Source of the DNA: Anodontia alba
Lineage: Eukaryota > Mollusca > Bivalvia > Lucinida > Lucinidae
Direction: 5' to 3'
Length of the DNA stretch: 64,000 nt
Assembly (NCBI GenBank): GCA_964016985.1
Contig: OZ024835.1
Coordinates: 62,766,828 to 62,830,827, forward strand
A program made the position numbers and the translations under genes. The notes under the pieces were generated by a model. It made no database searches, was not told where the DNA came from, and saw nothing but the letters and a program-made list of their open reading frames with translations. Of this stretch, positions 31,525 to 43,891 are shown in pieces. Positions within the stretch are counted from its first letter, which is position 1; the number at the start of each line of letters is the position of its first letter.

Positions 31525-31722
31525 CTCGTTATCTCGACTTCGCTTATCTAGAATAACCGTTTATCTCGAAGTAAAAATATGGCCCCTGTCTTAACATGGA
31601 AATCTAACAACAGGTAACATAATATCGTGGAAAGGAGAAATTGCTCCTCTTTTCCACAATATATTTCAATATATCTCTTTCAGGAGTAAAATTACATATA
31701 AATTTGTTAAATGCGGGTTTTA
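31525..31722. mobile_element. Family B MITE, truncated
   Basis: Left half and central palindrome are present; the right terminal part is missing after AAATGCGGG. Confidence 0.85.
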
Positions 31723-31919
31723 GTAAGATTCATTTTAATCTGTTTTTAAATTTATTGAGCAATGTCGTATCGAGTTCGTATGTTTGCTTACCTCACCCAC
31801 TCATAATATCTCGCCAGGTCTCGTGACCACGCAGCTAAATGAAATTCATCATATACCATGAAGTGGTCAAAGACACTTTAAAGCTACTTTGATAAAAAAT
31901 ATTTATCAGATTTTTATTC

Positions 31920-32558
31920 CATTACGAAAACATGCCTATTCAAATATATTGAAAATTTTACAACCAAAAAAGAGGTAAATTTTCAGATAAAAAATTCTGA
32001 TACTTTTTTTATATTTCTGCTCAAAACATAGATTGTGGGTAATCGTTAGAACCGCCTCGGCGAGGCGGTTCTAATGTGTACCACAATCTACTTTTTTGAG
32101 CAGAAAAAAATAAAAAAATAATGTATACCCCTGTAAACCCCAGTTTTACTATATAAAAGTGGGGTTTATTGGGGGTCACATCACGAAAACATGCCTCTAT
32201 AAGGTTGACCCCCTAAAACTCCACTTTTATATAGCAAAACTGGGGTTTACAGGGGTATACATTATTTTTCTTATTTCTGCTCAAAAACATAGGTTGTGGG
32301 TACTCGTTAGAACCGCCTCTGCGAGGCGGTGCTAACGAGTACCCAGGTACTCGTTAGAACCGCCTCTGCGAGGCGGTTCTAACGAGTACCCACAGAGGCG
32401 GTTCTAACGAGTACCCACAATCTATGTTTTGAACAGAAATATGAAAAATATCACAATTTTTTTATCTGAAAATTTTCATTTTTTTGGTGGCAAAATGTTC
32501 AGTATATTTGAATAGGCATGTTTTCGTAATGTAAATTAAACAGGCGTGTTTCGTGATG
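31920..32558 (-). mobile_element. Family A MITE copy, interrupted by an opposite family A copy
   Basis: The left part 31920-32178 ends GGGGGTCA; the last part (AAATTAAACAGGCGTGTTTC) resumes at 32533 beyond the nested copy. Confidence 0.85.
32179..32531 (+). mobile_element. Family A MITE nested, with a reiterated palindrome
   Basis: The central hairpin unit is repeated: GGTACTCGTTAGAACCGCCT and its complement occur two and a half times between 32297 and 32420. Confidence 0.92.
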
Positions 32559-33097
32559 AAAAAGAAAAAAAAAATAAATAAAATCTTTGATTTGATTTTG
32601 CAGATTGTCTGGAACGCTACTGTGTGGTGTTGGTAAATGCTCTTCTGAAGTGAACATTCAAATGGACCAATCAAATCAAAACGAGCAATAACGGATCCGC
32701 CTGCCCGCGGAGCCGTCAGTTTATAAATATCATATTAGTGAAAACACCATCGTCAAAAATTCTTACCCGCCCACTGAACCCTTGTAAATAGTTGTTGATA
32801 TTTTGTAGTATTAGGTCGAAACCATGTATGTTTTACCTGGTATGTCTATTGGTATTACTTGATATCAGTTGCTTATGGGCTTGGTGAACAGCTCAGTGGT
32901 CATGACAGCACTTCATGTACATAAATGAGATACTTTCCTGCTAGTCCCTGTTATTTTACTTGTATTTATAAATATATATCTAGATCGATGGTGCTGACAA
33001 AATGTTTCCTATATGTGCATGATTTTACAAGTCTAAACTTTATGGATAATGAATTCAGTAGTGGCTGAACCAACTGTGTGCATAATAAATCAAGTGG

Positions 33098-33396
33098 CAT
33101 TACGAAAACACGCCTATTTAAACATACTGAAAATTTTGCAACTAAAAAAAGTAATATTTTCATATAAAAATTCTGATATTTTTTCATATTTCTGCTCAAA
33201 ACATAGATTAAGGGTATCCTTTAGAACCACCTCGCCGAGGCGGTTCTAACGAGTACCCATAATCTATGTTTTTTAGCAGAAATAAGAAAATTAATGTATT
33301 AATCTGTAAACCCCAGTTTTACTATATAAAACTGGGGTTTAAGGGTTGGTGCGGGGGAGTGGGGGCGCAAAATTATATTGGTATGTTTTCGTGATG
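33098..33396 (-). mobile_element. Family A MITE
   Basis: Complete copy with a small G-rich insertion (GGTGCGGGGGAGTGGGGGC) near the right end. Confidence 0.9.
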
Positions 33397-33501
33397 GACA
33401 GTGGTTGTTATCCTGCGATTTATAAGTGATATTGATAGTAAGCATATAGTGACGCTTTCTAAACAATGTGGAATAATCTAATTATGAACAGTGTATGAAC
33501 A

Positions 33502-33572
33502 GTGTAAGATACGAATATCTCGAAGTATTTCTGAGAGCCCCCCTGGACTTCGAGATAACCAAAGTCGACTGT
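33502..33572. mobile_element. Family B terminal fragment
   Basis: About 70 bp: ATATCTCGAAGTATTTCTGA to AACCAAAGTCGACTGTA. Confidence 0.8.
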
Positions 33573-34162
33573 AATCTTCAATGGGAGGCTAACCTCATAT
33601 TAATCCTTTCATCCCTGAGTTTCTGAATCTTCCTTCTGTAAATCCGGTCAGAAGCATTATTCAAAATAATGGTCTCAGTCAAAAATCAAAACAGAGTGGC
33701 AAATGGTAAAATTCCTAAAGAGACGGTTCATTGTCATTATGCGCTGTCTCATTGGGATCTGCACTGTTTGCATAAAATTTACTTTGATTTAGTTGGCTGA
33801 AATGGTGAAGCAAATTTAACATAATACTTCTTATTATTACATGTAACCGTTGGTAATTTCATATAACTGTTACATATAACTGTTGGTAATTAATTGCTAC
33901 GTTTATGAGGAACACTCCTAGTAGGACTATACTACTAATGGACAGTGCACTGCTATTCACTTTAATATCCAAACCTCTCGCCCTCGAGCGCCATCTTGAA
34001 TTGGGCTCTATTTTTCAGATTTTCTGAAATTGAGTTCAAATTGGTGCAATAATAATAAAATAACAACAATGCTATTTTACAATGAGGGAGCCTTTCGACG
34101 CATGAAGCAAATTCATAAATCGAAAATAACAGACTTGTGTTATTGAGTCTGCTTATAAACAG

Positions 34163-34565
34163 TATTATTGCATAAAAAGCAGTGTCGCATTTTATTAACA
34201 GCCGTGCATTAACCGCCGAAAAGCCGTGTATTAAAAAGGCAATTCACGTGCTGTTAATGCACGGCTACGCAACTTTCAATATGATCGTACCGGCGCCACA
34301 GATTTGCTGCCGTTACGAGATGTGTACTGCCCGCCTAGAAGGAGCATTGTCCGTGGAAATTACGTTCGCGAAGCATCGGTGAAAAGGCGAAACAAAATAG
34401 TGCAAGAATTAACGCGAAATGTAGCTATTTTTTTTTTTTTTTTTTTTTTTTCAGTTTTTATGCAATAATAGCGATCGAACATGGTTTTTCAATGCATTAA
34501 CATTCGCCAGGTCCCTGGCGAATGTTAATGCATGAAGAAATATGTTTGATCTCTATAATGTAAAA
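34163..34565. mobile_element. Family I element
   Basis: Runs from ATTGCATAAAAAGCAGTGTC through TGTTAATGCACGGCTACGC to the short ATTAACATTCGCCAGGTCCC palindrome. A poly-T tract sits at 34430-34451. Confidence 0.85.
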
Positions 34566-34784
34566 TGCTATACCACATAACTCTTTTGTTTTTTACAATA
34601 CGATGAAGTGCGGAGAGACATTTTAGGACCAGCACATGATCTGACACTAAATATCACTTGTCAAGTTATATATGATCTGGGGTCCTTAGGAACGGATCAG
34701 TAAAACGAAGAATATTAAATTAAAACAGAGCGAACACCTTTTAGCCAATAACTGGATCAACGAGTGTTCACATCATCATAATGC

Positions 34785-35000
34785 AGGTTATATTTTATTT
34801 CCTTTGGGATCCTTGCGCCCACCCTGATTATTTTGAAAATCGAATGCCGCTTAAGCCGACGCTAGGGGGCGTATGCAGCCTCGCAAACTACTGTGTTGCA
34901 AATGAAGAGACTCAATCAAACCGAGTCTCCGATGCTCGTGATTTTTTGTGTTGTTTGTTTCCAAAACCAATCTTTTTTGACTTTTATTTCACGTGGCGGT
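34785..35000 (+). repeat. Interspersed repeat Q, copy 1
   Basis: TTATTTCCTTTGGGATCCTT, TAGGGGGCGTATGCAGCCTC and ACCGAGTCTCCGATGCTCGT match the sequence at 53586-53800 in reverse. Confidence 0.8.
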
Positions 35001-35164
35001 GTTACATAAAACATATCAATATATAATGGAAAGGGTCAGTTGTTTCGTATTGTTCATTAAATTAGTCAACGTAGTATATTTGTATTTACCGGATCTTTAA
35101 TTTTCTTTTTTTAGGATGGAATGGATGAATATTTACCCACCGTGTATGAGGAAAAATATCTGAC

Positions 35165-35262
35165 ACACAGTATCCATAAACCAAATATTATTTCCTGGGC
35201 AAAAGAATGAGAAAAAATATTTCAAAATGTCGTCTGTAGACTGTTTTACTCAGCATACTAAG
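35165..35262. mobile_element. Foldback repeat fragment (as at 4328)
   Basis: ATATTTCAAAATGTCGTCTG and TTTTACTCAGCATACTAAGCC match one arm. Confidence 0.65.
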
Positions 35263-35520
35263 CCTCGACCATCATGTGATATTAAAGAGGATTAAATTTA
35301 AATCAATACCATCAACTTAAGTGGGCTGAATAAACTTAATTAACTTCAGTAGATGTTCCGCTTATGTTTCAAGGGAGACATTTGGTGTAATGATGTTTTG
35401 TTTGCTTTTCTGAAACTCCAATTTCCTTCTTAAAAGGGGTCCATGTTAAAATTAAGAAGTTGGCTCCTATGGGAGCACAAACCTTTTTCAGAAGGGAGGC
35501 AAAACCTATTGAAAGGGTTG

Positions 35521-35610
35521 CTTTCCCTGAAAGTATGTACATTGCCATTGCTTTCCCTGAAAGTATGTACATTGCCATTGCTTTCCCTGAAAGTATGTAC
35601 ATTGCCATTG
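35521..35610. repeat. Perfect 30-bp unit repeated three times
   Basis: CTTTCCCTGAAAGTATGTAC plus ATTGCCATTG occurs three times without change. Confidence 0.97.
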
Positions 35611-35861
35611 AATCATTCTATTTAAAATAAACAAATAGCAACAAACGGATAATTATCCCTATAAATAAATAAATGGACACTTATCAAAATACGATCTAAC
35701 AGCCTGCTGATATCTTATAAAATGTATTGAACTTAGTAAATATTCAAGGCTATAGATGAAGCACAAATGGAAAATACAATGAAGTCATTCTTTGAAATGT
35801 ATAAATGCCACTAAACCTGAATAATTACTTTTGATGAAAATGTTAATTACCATAATAACCC

Positions 35862-36052
35862 TAAATATTGGGACTGCAAATAGTGTAGACCCAGATCAGA
35901 CGCCGCAGAATGCGGCGTCTGATTAGGGTCTACAACATTTTCCAGTGATGCAGCAGATTTTCATACATCACGTCAGTTGGTAAAATGGATTTCAACGTTT
36001 AAGACAAACATGGTAAGGAATTTAGGTGTCCCAATTTTTAGGGTAAATATGG
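35862..36052. mobile_element. Family E2 MITE, complete
   Basis: Ends ACCCTAAATATTGGGACTGC and GTCCCAATTTTTAGGGTAAA; clean core CCCAGATCAGACGCCGCAGA at 35888-35933. Confidence 0.88.
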
Positions 36053-36089
36053 TTGTTATAAACAGAAAAATAAAAACGCGAAACATGGT

Positions 36090-36620
36090 CAGACAGCTCT
36101 GTCAAAATTGACGAAGTTTGCCCATTAGCATTCCCAAAGCAGAACTGTACAATATCATTGCATATAGCAAGTTTGGTGCAAACCCATTGATATTTACTGA
36201 AGTTATCGTCCGGAAATGAAACTCCGGACGTATCGCGGCCAGTTATCTCTCTAAAAAAAATTACGAAATTTGCCCATTAGCAATACAGAACCAGATCTCT
36301 ATCATGTCAATGCACAAACCAAGTTTGGTGAAAATCCATTGTTTTTTCTTATCATCGGGAAACGAAAATATGGACGTGTCGCGAGCAGATAACTCTGTAA
36401 AAATTAGGGAAATTTGCCCATTAGCAATCCCAAACCAGATCTCCACAATGTCTGCATACATCAAATTTGGTGAAAAGCTAATGATATTTACACAAGTTAT
36501 CATTCGGAAATGAAAATACGAACGGACGGATGTACGACAGATGGACACACGGACAGCAAACTTGACACCATAGTACCCCGTTGCTAAAACAACAACACGA
36601 TACCAACCTCCTTTAAGATG
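36090..36620. repeat. Tandem array, ~145-150-bp unit, three copies
   Basis: The unit begins TTTGCCCATTAGCAATCCCA (near 36116, 36268 and 36411) and includes CCAAGTTTGGTGAAAATCCA and TTATC..CGGAAATGAAAATA. The array ends in ACGGACGGATGTACGACAGA. Confidence 0.88.
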
Positions 36621-36863
36621 GCCTAACGCCAGAAAAACTGGTATAAAACATCTCCACATTTTCCTCGAAATCTACATAAATATATATATTTCCAGTAGCC
36701 AAAAAATCAACACTGCTTCTTAGATTCTAGTTACGTACGATCAAGATTAGAGCTAACTGAGCTTTTCAGACTGTCATAAATGCACAGCATCAAAAATCTA
36801 TAAAGCCAGAAACCAGGCACGCCCTTGTGTTTATCTCTTAACATTGATTTTTTAAGCCAAATA

Positions 36864-37128
36864 GAGTCGAATTTCAATGGCTCGGACATCTTTGAGACCA
36901 TGGAAAATTGTTCTAAACATGGGTAAATCGAATGACTGAGTAATCATAACACCAGGTCAGGAGGCAAGCGGGGATAATTTAGGGACAGCTTTTCGATCTT
37001 TTATAAAATAATAGTATGTTGAATGTACTCATTAGAATCGCCCCATGAGGTGATTCTAATGAGTCCACACAACATACATTTTCAGGATAAAGTTCCGTAA
37101 AATACCCCTAAATATTTATTTCTCGCAC
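36864..37128. mobile_element. Family C MITE, truncated at its right side
   Basis: It starts AGAGTCGAATTTCAATGGCT and has the central GTACTCATTAGAATCGC palindrome, but the right arm fades out where the family D palindrome begins at 37135. Confidence 0.85.
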
Positions 37129-37134
37129 TGATAA

Positions 37135-37241
37135 CCCAGTCAGCATTCTACGTAAATCTATATCGGGCCGTCATCGGCCCGTCAGGGTAGCTGACGGGCC
37201 GATGACGGCCCGATGTAGATTTACGTAGAATGCTAGCTGGG
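37135..37241 (+). repeat. Family D perfect-type palindrome, copy 1
   Basis: Arms begin CCCAGTCAGCATTCTACGTA and include ATCGGGCCGTCATCGGCCCG around a GGTAG loop. A second copy lies at 58853-58961 and reads the same in reverse complement, including asymmetric bases. Confidence 0.93.
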
Positions 37242-37374
37242 AAAATACCTAGTGAATTTTACTCGTCAGATCAGTAACGCCATTGTCCACGTCAGTAACT
37301 GCGCAATTACTAGCGACGTAACTTTTACACCTTATGCATAAGGCATATCATTAAAAACCTGACTTCGGAGTTGT

Positions 37375-37425
37375 CCATCCTGCGGCGTCTGATCTTGGTC
37401 TGCACTGTTGTTTGCCAATAACCAT
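37375..37425. repeat. E-core right arm
   Basis: TGCGGCGTCTGATCTTGGTC followed by TGCACTGTTGTTTGCC; the left arm is absent. Confidence 0.75.
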
Positions 37426-37913
37426 TTTAGGGGTTTGCAGACTACAATGCAATGGGTTAATTCCGATTGAAAACACAACATAAAAGACAATCACGGAATA
37501 AAGAGAGAAACTTTGCCCAACGAGATATGAACTGTTTGTACGTCATAATTGAACAAACATTTCCCCATTTGGAATGTAAATTCAATAACGAATTTATTTT
37601 AAGGAAAGTGGGCATTTATTTCAAGAGAACAAAGGTCAAATTTAAAGGGGAACAGGGAAACAAAGGCTATTTTGTAGAGCAATCATGTTGTTTGAGAAAT
37701 ATGATAACAAAGCAATTTATTTCACGGGAACAAGGAAACAGTTACCCCCCTCCCCACCCCCACCACCACCACCACGGCCCCTCCCCGAGGGCTTCATAAT
37801 TAATTTCTTGGACACACCAGATTGCATTTAATGAAACCAATGTTGGTAAATTAAAGTTGATTTTTTTTTCTATCCTGCAGAATGTTTCGGTTTGTCTGAT
37901 AAACGTCAAGAGA

Positions 37914-38192
37914 CGTTACGAAAACATGCCTATTCAAATATACTGAAAAATTTACTACCAAAAAATGAAAATTTTGAGATAAAACATTCTGATATTTTTC
38001 ATATTTCTGCTTAAAACATAGATTGTGGGTACACGTCAGAACCGCCTCGACGAGGCGGTTCTAATGTGTACTTACAATCTATGTATTTGAGCAGAAATAA
38101 GAAAAGTATTGTATACCCCTGTAAACCACAGTTTTACTACATAAAAATGGGGTTTAAAGGGGGTCAAAATTATATAGGCATGTTTCGTGATG
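37914..38192 (-). mobile_element. Family A MITE
   Basis: Complete reverse copy. Confidence 0.92.
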
Positions 38193-38211
38193 TATCTCGA
38201 AGACTGAAATT

Positions 38212-38246
<35 letters not shown>

Positions 38247-39022
38247 GTCGCATCATTTGAACAGAGTGAGTTCTGCAAACCATCTTCTGGACACCTGCGT
38301 ATAATTATTAAACAAGATGTTTTATTTCATAGCGTACAAATCCTAAACTTTCTGACACCAAAATAACTTGTCGGTATTCATATGAAAATGTGAACGCATT
38401 GCCTTTACAAAATCACGCCTACCAAGCGATTTAATGTCAACCAGTGGTTGGAAAAGGAAAACAACTTGATTATCTTCCGGTTTCGAATAAGAGAAGCCAA
38501 AGAAACAAAAACAAACTTTGCATTTTCAGTTTCTTGACCAATATAATTCTGTCAAAGAAATGCATAAAAATCGGGAAATGTTATGCACTAGCCTAGGGAT
38601 ATCTATGTTTGTGGAGTAAATAGGATACCCGAGAATTTGTGCGGTTTGGCTATTTCATTTTCATGTAGTGAAGATATACTAAAAACTGTTAAAATCCACC
38701 AAAATCGGTTCAGTTTCTGACAGTACATTTTGTTGCATGTTGGAGGTGTCTACTACATGTATCACCATGCATACAGGACTGGCACATATCATTGTAACCA
38801 CGTTTGTTTCGACAGAGACTGTGGCATAATGGCAACTATAATCAACCGAGTGGTTTGATTCGTAGCCACGAAACATCAGACAAGGTAATTTCTGGCGCGA
38901 AATCAAAAGGTCAAATCATGTTAAATTGTGATATAGATACGTAGGGCCTAGCCGGAAAAGCATCAGAGCAAAACTGTGGTTAAAACATAAATTTAAATAT
39001 GGTACAGAAAGAGACATATACT

Positions 39023-39290
39023 CATCACGAAAACATGACTATATAATTTTGACCCCCTTAAACCCCACTTTTATATTGTAAAACTGGGGTTTACAAGGGT
39101 ATACATTATTTTTCTTATTTCTGCTCAAAAACATAGATTGTGGGTACTCGTTAGAACCGCCTCGCCGAGTACCCACAATCCATGTTTTGAGCAGAAATAT
39201 GAAAAATATCAAGAGTTTTTCATCTGAAAATTTTCAGTTTTTGTAGGTGAAATTTTCTTTATATTTGAATAGGCGAGTTTTCGTATTATA
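39023..39290 (+). mobile_element. Family A MITE, one palindrome arm shortened
   Basis: The arm goes from GAACCGCCTCGCCGAG straight to TACCCACAATC. Confidence 0.9.
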
Positions 39291-39670
39291 TATCTACAAT
39301 ACTGACAATTTTCATGCCTTAGTTGGGGTGACTATCGGTTGGCATGCACATATGGAAATTGAACTGTCTAAATAAGTTTGCAGACATGTTTGCAGATCAT
39401 TTTCTTTGATCTGATGCGCAACCAAACCTTTTCAGCAGAAGCGTACTATGTGGTAGAAAAATATTTTACACAGGAAGAAATTAATGGCATATTAGAGAAT
39501 TTTCCATTTTCATAAATAGAATAGCCAACACTATTACGGAGTCAACAAAGGAACTTTAAGGTCAAACAGACTGCAGCACGAACTAGTTGTTTAGCACGGT
39601 GTTTGCCGTAGATGATTGGGGATAAGATTTTAAAGACAGAATCCCAAAAGGGAAGAATTTTTGTTTCGTC

Positions 39671-39763
<93 letters not shown>
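39671..39763. repeat. ATCT tetranucleotide repeat
   Basis: About 23 uninterrupted units. Confidence 0.97.
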
Positions 39764-40368
39764 CTGCAATACGCCCCTCGCGGACATTCTAGGCAGGTGT
39801 ACATTGTACACTCCAGGTTCCAGGGTGAAGGCCTATAAGTAACCATTTTGAATTATATTATGTTTGTTTAACCTGCACAGGGAGTGCCTTTCCCTGCACA
39901 GGGGGGTGTCCAGGGTCCCCAAGGTACCTCTAGCTCTAGACGCCAGTGCGCTCACCACTGAAGCATCTTGGCTTGCTTTTTATGTATGTGCCCCTGCGTT
40001 AGATAGAGATCACATTTTATTGCTGCAAGATGCTTCTGAGGCAGTTAAGAGTCAGAACAAGCACCAAATGCAGTTATGGAGCCTAAGTTTCACTTTACTC
40101 TGCATTATCCAAACGATACTCTGAACTTTGGCCCATTGATGTATTTACAAACAATGAAGTCTAAAGGGAAATATAATTATTTTAAAGAGCTTGTGCACGC
40201 GACAAAAAGAAAGATATCCACTGAATTTAAATCACTTGCTGTCAGACACAAGTACTACCGGTGCATATTTGATGCCAGTGATAATTTCTTTAATTCCGAT
40301 CAGTTGAGCATATCTGCGGACAGCTAGATTCCTGTGTGCCATTTTGATAATCGGTTTCTGCAGTTTCT

Positions 40369-40644
40369 CATTATGAAAACAAGCCTATTCAAATATATTG
40401 AAAATTTCATCACTAAAAAATGAAAAAATTCAAAAAAAAATTCTGGTATTTTTCATATTTCTGTTCAAACAAAGGTTGTAGGTACTCGTTAGAACCGCCT
40501 CGCGAGGCGGTTCTAACGAGTACTGAACAATATATGTTTTAAGCAGAAATAAGAATAATAACGTATACCCCTGTAAACCCTAGTTTTACCATATAAAAAT
40601 GGGGTTTAAGGGGGTCAAAATTATATAGGCATGTTGTCGTGATG
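40369..40644 (-). mobile_element. Family A MITE
   Basis: Complete, with shortened loop (GCCTCGCGAGGC). Confidence 0.92.
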
Positions 40645-40741
40645 TCAGATGTCATCTTCATGACGCTGAAGAACTATTCACGTCAAAGACAACCGAATGT
40701 GTTGAAATAACTTATCACAGTGGTGACTGTGTAACAAGCAT

Positions 40742-41510
40742 TGATGATGATGATGAGTTCAGGTTTAACGACGCGTCAACCCATGAGGGTCATTTGCGTC
40801 AAAATGATGTACTAAATTGGTTTTGTAATGGAATGGCTATAATAAGACATATACACATGCAAATGTAAAACTAGAATTTAAAAATTAAAATAGTTATATT
40901 TTGTTAAATAGGTTAATGTGTTTTATAAACATTAATATCAGCTGGCACATCTTCAAATAAGTATCTCCAGTTATTTGTTTGGAAAAATCGACGTCGCACA
41001 TGAGAGGATTTAATGCAGTCGTTCAGAAAGTGCTTCACCGTGAATGGCTCATTACAGCTTATGTACAGTGGCTGATCTTCTTGTTTGAGTAGATAAGCAT
41101 GTGCATTAAGAAAACATGCCTATTCAAATATACTGAAATATATTGAAAATTTTCAGACAAAAAATTCAAATATTTTTTCATATTTCTGCTCAAAACTTAG
41201 ATTGTGGGTACCCGTTAGGACCGCCTCGCAGAGGCGGTTCTAACGAATACCCACAATCTATGTTTTTGAGCAGAAATAAGTAAGATAATGTATACCCCTG
41301 TAAACCCCAATTTTACTATATAAAAGTGGGGTTAAAGGGGGTCAAAATTATATAGGTATGTTTTCGTGATGTGAGTCTAGTATGACCTATACGTAGGCGA
41401 GTAAGAACCACTTCTCGCCTTAATAATCGATAAATGGTACTTTTACCAAGAACCGGTTTTATTTCATGTAGTTTGTTGAATGGCGCTCTTTCCCATGACA
41501 ATAGATGAGC
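40742..41510 (-). pseudogene. Jockey-type non-LTR retrotransposon 3' end, interrupted by a MITE
   Basis: In reverse, the frame before the MITE reads VLTRLRIGHTRLT. The frame after it (41103 to 40913) reads AYLLKQEDQPLYISC, VKHFLNDC and RRRFFQTNNW, then a stop. This is the RNase H tail and zinc-knuckle-like end of many jockey-superfamily elements, although the second Cys of the usual CxxC is lacking. The 3' end finishes with a CAT-repeat tail near 40742. The MITE at 41104-41371 sits between the two parts, and another MITE cuts it at 41511. Confidence 0.85.
41104..41371 (-). mobile_element. Family A MITE inside a non-LTR retrotransposon tail
   Basis: Complete copy. The retroelement coding sequence continues on both sides (compare the uninterrupted copy near 58600). 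Confidence 0.92.
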
Positions 41511-41760
41511 CATTACGAGAACACGCCTATTCAAATATATTGAGAATTTTACCACCAAAAAATAAAAACTTTCAGATGAAAAATTCTGGTAGTTTTCATA
41601 TTTCTGCTCAAAACATAGATTGTGGGTACTTGCTAACGAGTACCCACAATCTATGTTTTTGAGCAGAAATAAGAAAACTAATGTATATCCCTGTAAAGCA
41701 CAGTTTTACTGTATAAAATGGGCTTTAAAGGAGTCAAAACTATATAGGCGTGTTTTCGTT
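41511..41760 (-). mobile_element. Family A MITE, palindrome loop lost
   Basis: The central part reads GGGTACTTGCTAACGAGTACCC, so the GCCTCG core is deleted. Confidence 0.9.
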
Positions 41761-41905
41761 ACTCATTAGGAAGACGGATCTTTTTATGGTGGCTACCAGT
41801 GTAACAAGCAGTATACAGCAGTCACACTTCACTTGTTTCAGCAAAGTCCAAAAGGTTTATTACCAGACGGAGTATCATACTTGTTTTGTCATAAAAATGA
41901 CAACC

Positions 41906-42120
41906 TGGGTCCAGTTGTTCAAAACTAACGATGTCGTTAGTTATCGTATCGTTAAAACTTTGATTATTAAATATGGCATACACACAAAAGCTACTCACAT
42001 TTTCTTCAGCAAAAATACCTGTGAATTAGATATTATACTTACTAGAACAGTTAACATTTCGACCACTAACACTAACATTTCGACCGTTAAGCTAACGACG
42101 CTTTGAACAACTGGACCCAG
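41906..42120. mobile_element. MITE with CTGGGTCCAGTTGTTCAAA ends
   Basis: Left CTGGGTCCAGTTGTTCAAAA and right TTTGAACAACTGGACCCAG are near-perfect inverted repeats, with ACTAACGA/TTAGTTAT repeats inside. Similar ends are known from many animal genomes. Confidence 0.85.
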
Positions 42121-42124
42121 AAAC

Positions 42125-42745
42125 TTTGATAGACAAGACACGTCTAAGCGTTTTAGTGGAAGATTCAGATGATTGTAAAGTTATCAAAACTGCAGACCTG
42201 AAGGCTCCACATCCTATGTCTATCTACCTGCATCCTAGAAGGATTTTTAAAATGTCAATGTTGACATTATGAAGTATATTGTTATTGTTTAAGTGTATGT
42301 TGTTGACTCGTTTCCTTTGAGTGCCATTATATACATGTACGAGTACCTAATTCTAGAAGGCACAAACCGGGTAAAAGTATTTTTAATGAAATATATAATT
42401 ATGCTATCCGATGATTTATTTTACATTAAATCCCACAGAAAAATCATTTCGAAATAAAACCATTTAAACTATAGTCGGGCTTAGATTAACTGGCATTTAA
42501 TAACATCTACATTTCTTGTAACTTTATATAAACAGTTGGGGGCTTTGCATTTGAACCATTGTATAAATGCGGTGTGTAACAAAATACTTTCCATATATAT
42601 ATTTTTCTAACCAAGGTAATGATTCTACAATGGAATGATAAAGTAGGGTGGGGAGAGGAATGGGGTGGTGCTTAAGGTTAAAATCTGGTTGCAGTTAGAG
42701 AACCATCAACTGTTATTGTTGCAGAACATTAAAAGCAGGAGCGAT
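42125..42745. other. No feature seen
   Basis: AT-rich DNA; no open frame or repeat recognised. Confidence 0.55.
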
Positions 42746-42750
42746 ATATA

Positions 42751-43082
42751 TAGTCGAACTGCAATGGCTCGAACATCTTTGGGACGATGAAATTTCTAGA
42801 CATGGGTAGTATGAGCCACTGCGCCAGGTCAGAGGCAACTTTGGATAATTTAGGGACGCCTTTTTGACCTTCCATAAATTATATTGGTATGCTGAGCGAC
42901 GCCATAAGAATCGCGTCGATGAGTACACATAACATACATTTTCACGACAGAATAATTTTTTTTCCCTAAAATATCTCTATGATTTTTCTTTCCGCGAGCT
43001 ATAGTAATAATTTCCTAATGACTTAAAAAGGAGTTCGAATCAGCCACAAGTAGACGAGCCATCGGGGCTCGAATCATTTACG
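42751..43082. mobile_element. Family C MITE, diverged
   Basis: Ends TAGTCGAACTGCAATGGCTC and GGGGCTCGAATCATTTA are recognisable. The central palindrome is shortened. Confidence 0.85.
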
Positions 43083-43123
43083 TTTATTTTACCTATCTAG
43101 ACAGGATTTTGCTGTTTATTGCC

Positions 43124-43378
43124 CATTTCGAAAACACGCCTATTCAAATATATTGAAAATTTTACAACCAAAATTCTGATATTTTTCATATATCTGCTCA
43201 AAACATAGATTGTGGGTACTCGTTAGAACCGCCTCGGCGAGGCGGTTCTAACGATTACCCACAATCTATGTTTTTTAGCAAAATTAGAAAAATAATGTAT
43301 ACCCCTGTAAACCCCAGTTTTACTATATAAAAGTGGGGTTTAAGAGGGTCAAAATTATATAGGCATGTTTTCGTGATG
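43124..43378 (-). mobile_element. Family A MITE
   Basis: Complete ends and palindrome with a short deletion on the AAAATTTT side. Confidence 0.92.
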
Positions 43379-43650
43379 GGTAATAAATAAAGGGGAATAT
43401 GTATACTTTTTCAGTGAAGGCAACTTGGTCAAAACTGTTTTTGCCCTCTTTTCTGCACAGGGAGCAAATTCTTTCCACTTAGAGTAGACCCTTTTCAGAA
43501 GAGGATTGGTGTGCAGAGAAGCAAGCAGTCCCAAAGTTGTCTTCCTTTGTGCAAAATGGCGAAATATACCAAGTGTATTCATTCCGCTGAAATTCCTAGT
43601 CCAAATATATTACAGCACAAGCTTTTCTACGTGTCAGCTGATAGATCTTG

Positions 43651-43891
43651 CCCCGAGATTATAAAACCTTTTTCGTGCACAGTTCAGCTGAGCATGCAAT
43701 TTTCTCTACCAATGAATATAAATATGCCATCAGTATTTTGTTTTTTCATATTAATTAGCAAAGACAATTTCATGCTCAGCTATGTTTAGCAAGAAAGAAT
43801 TTGCAATTCGTAGCAATTAAAGATTTATCACCAGGACAAATTTTATGCTCAGCTGAGCTGAGCATGAAAAAAGTTTGATAACCTCGGGGCC
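43651..43891. mobile_element. Family H MITE
   Basis: Ends CCCCGAGATTATAAAACCTT and AAGTTTGATAACCTCGGGG enclose several TCAGCTGAGCATGAAA hairpins. Confidence 0.88.

Noticed and set aside
36261..36659. 132-residue minus-strand frame
   Set aside because: It lies within the ~145-150-bp tandem array and shows internal repetition from it.
38679..38906. Minus-strand frame with GYESNHSVDYSCHYATVSVE and three or four cysteines
   Set aside because: No known domain, no matched splice structure and no homology to the neighbours that I could recognise. It may be a chance frame.
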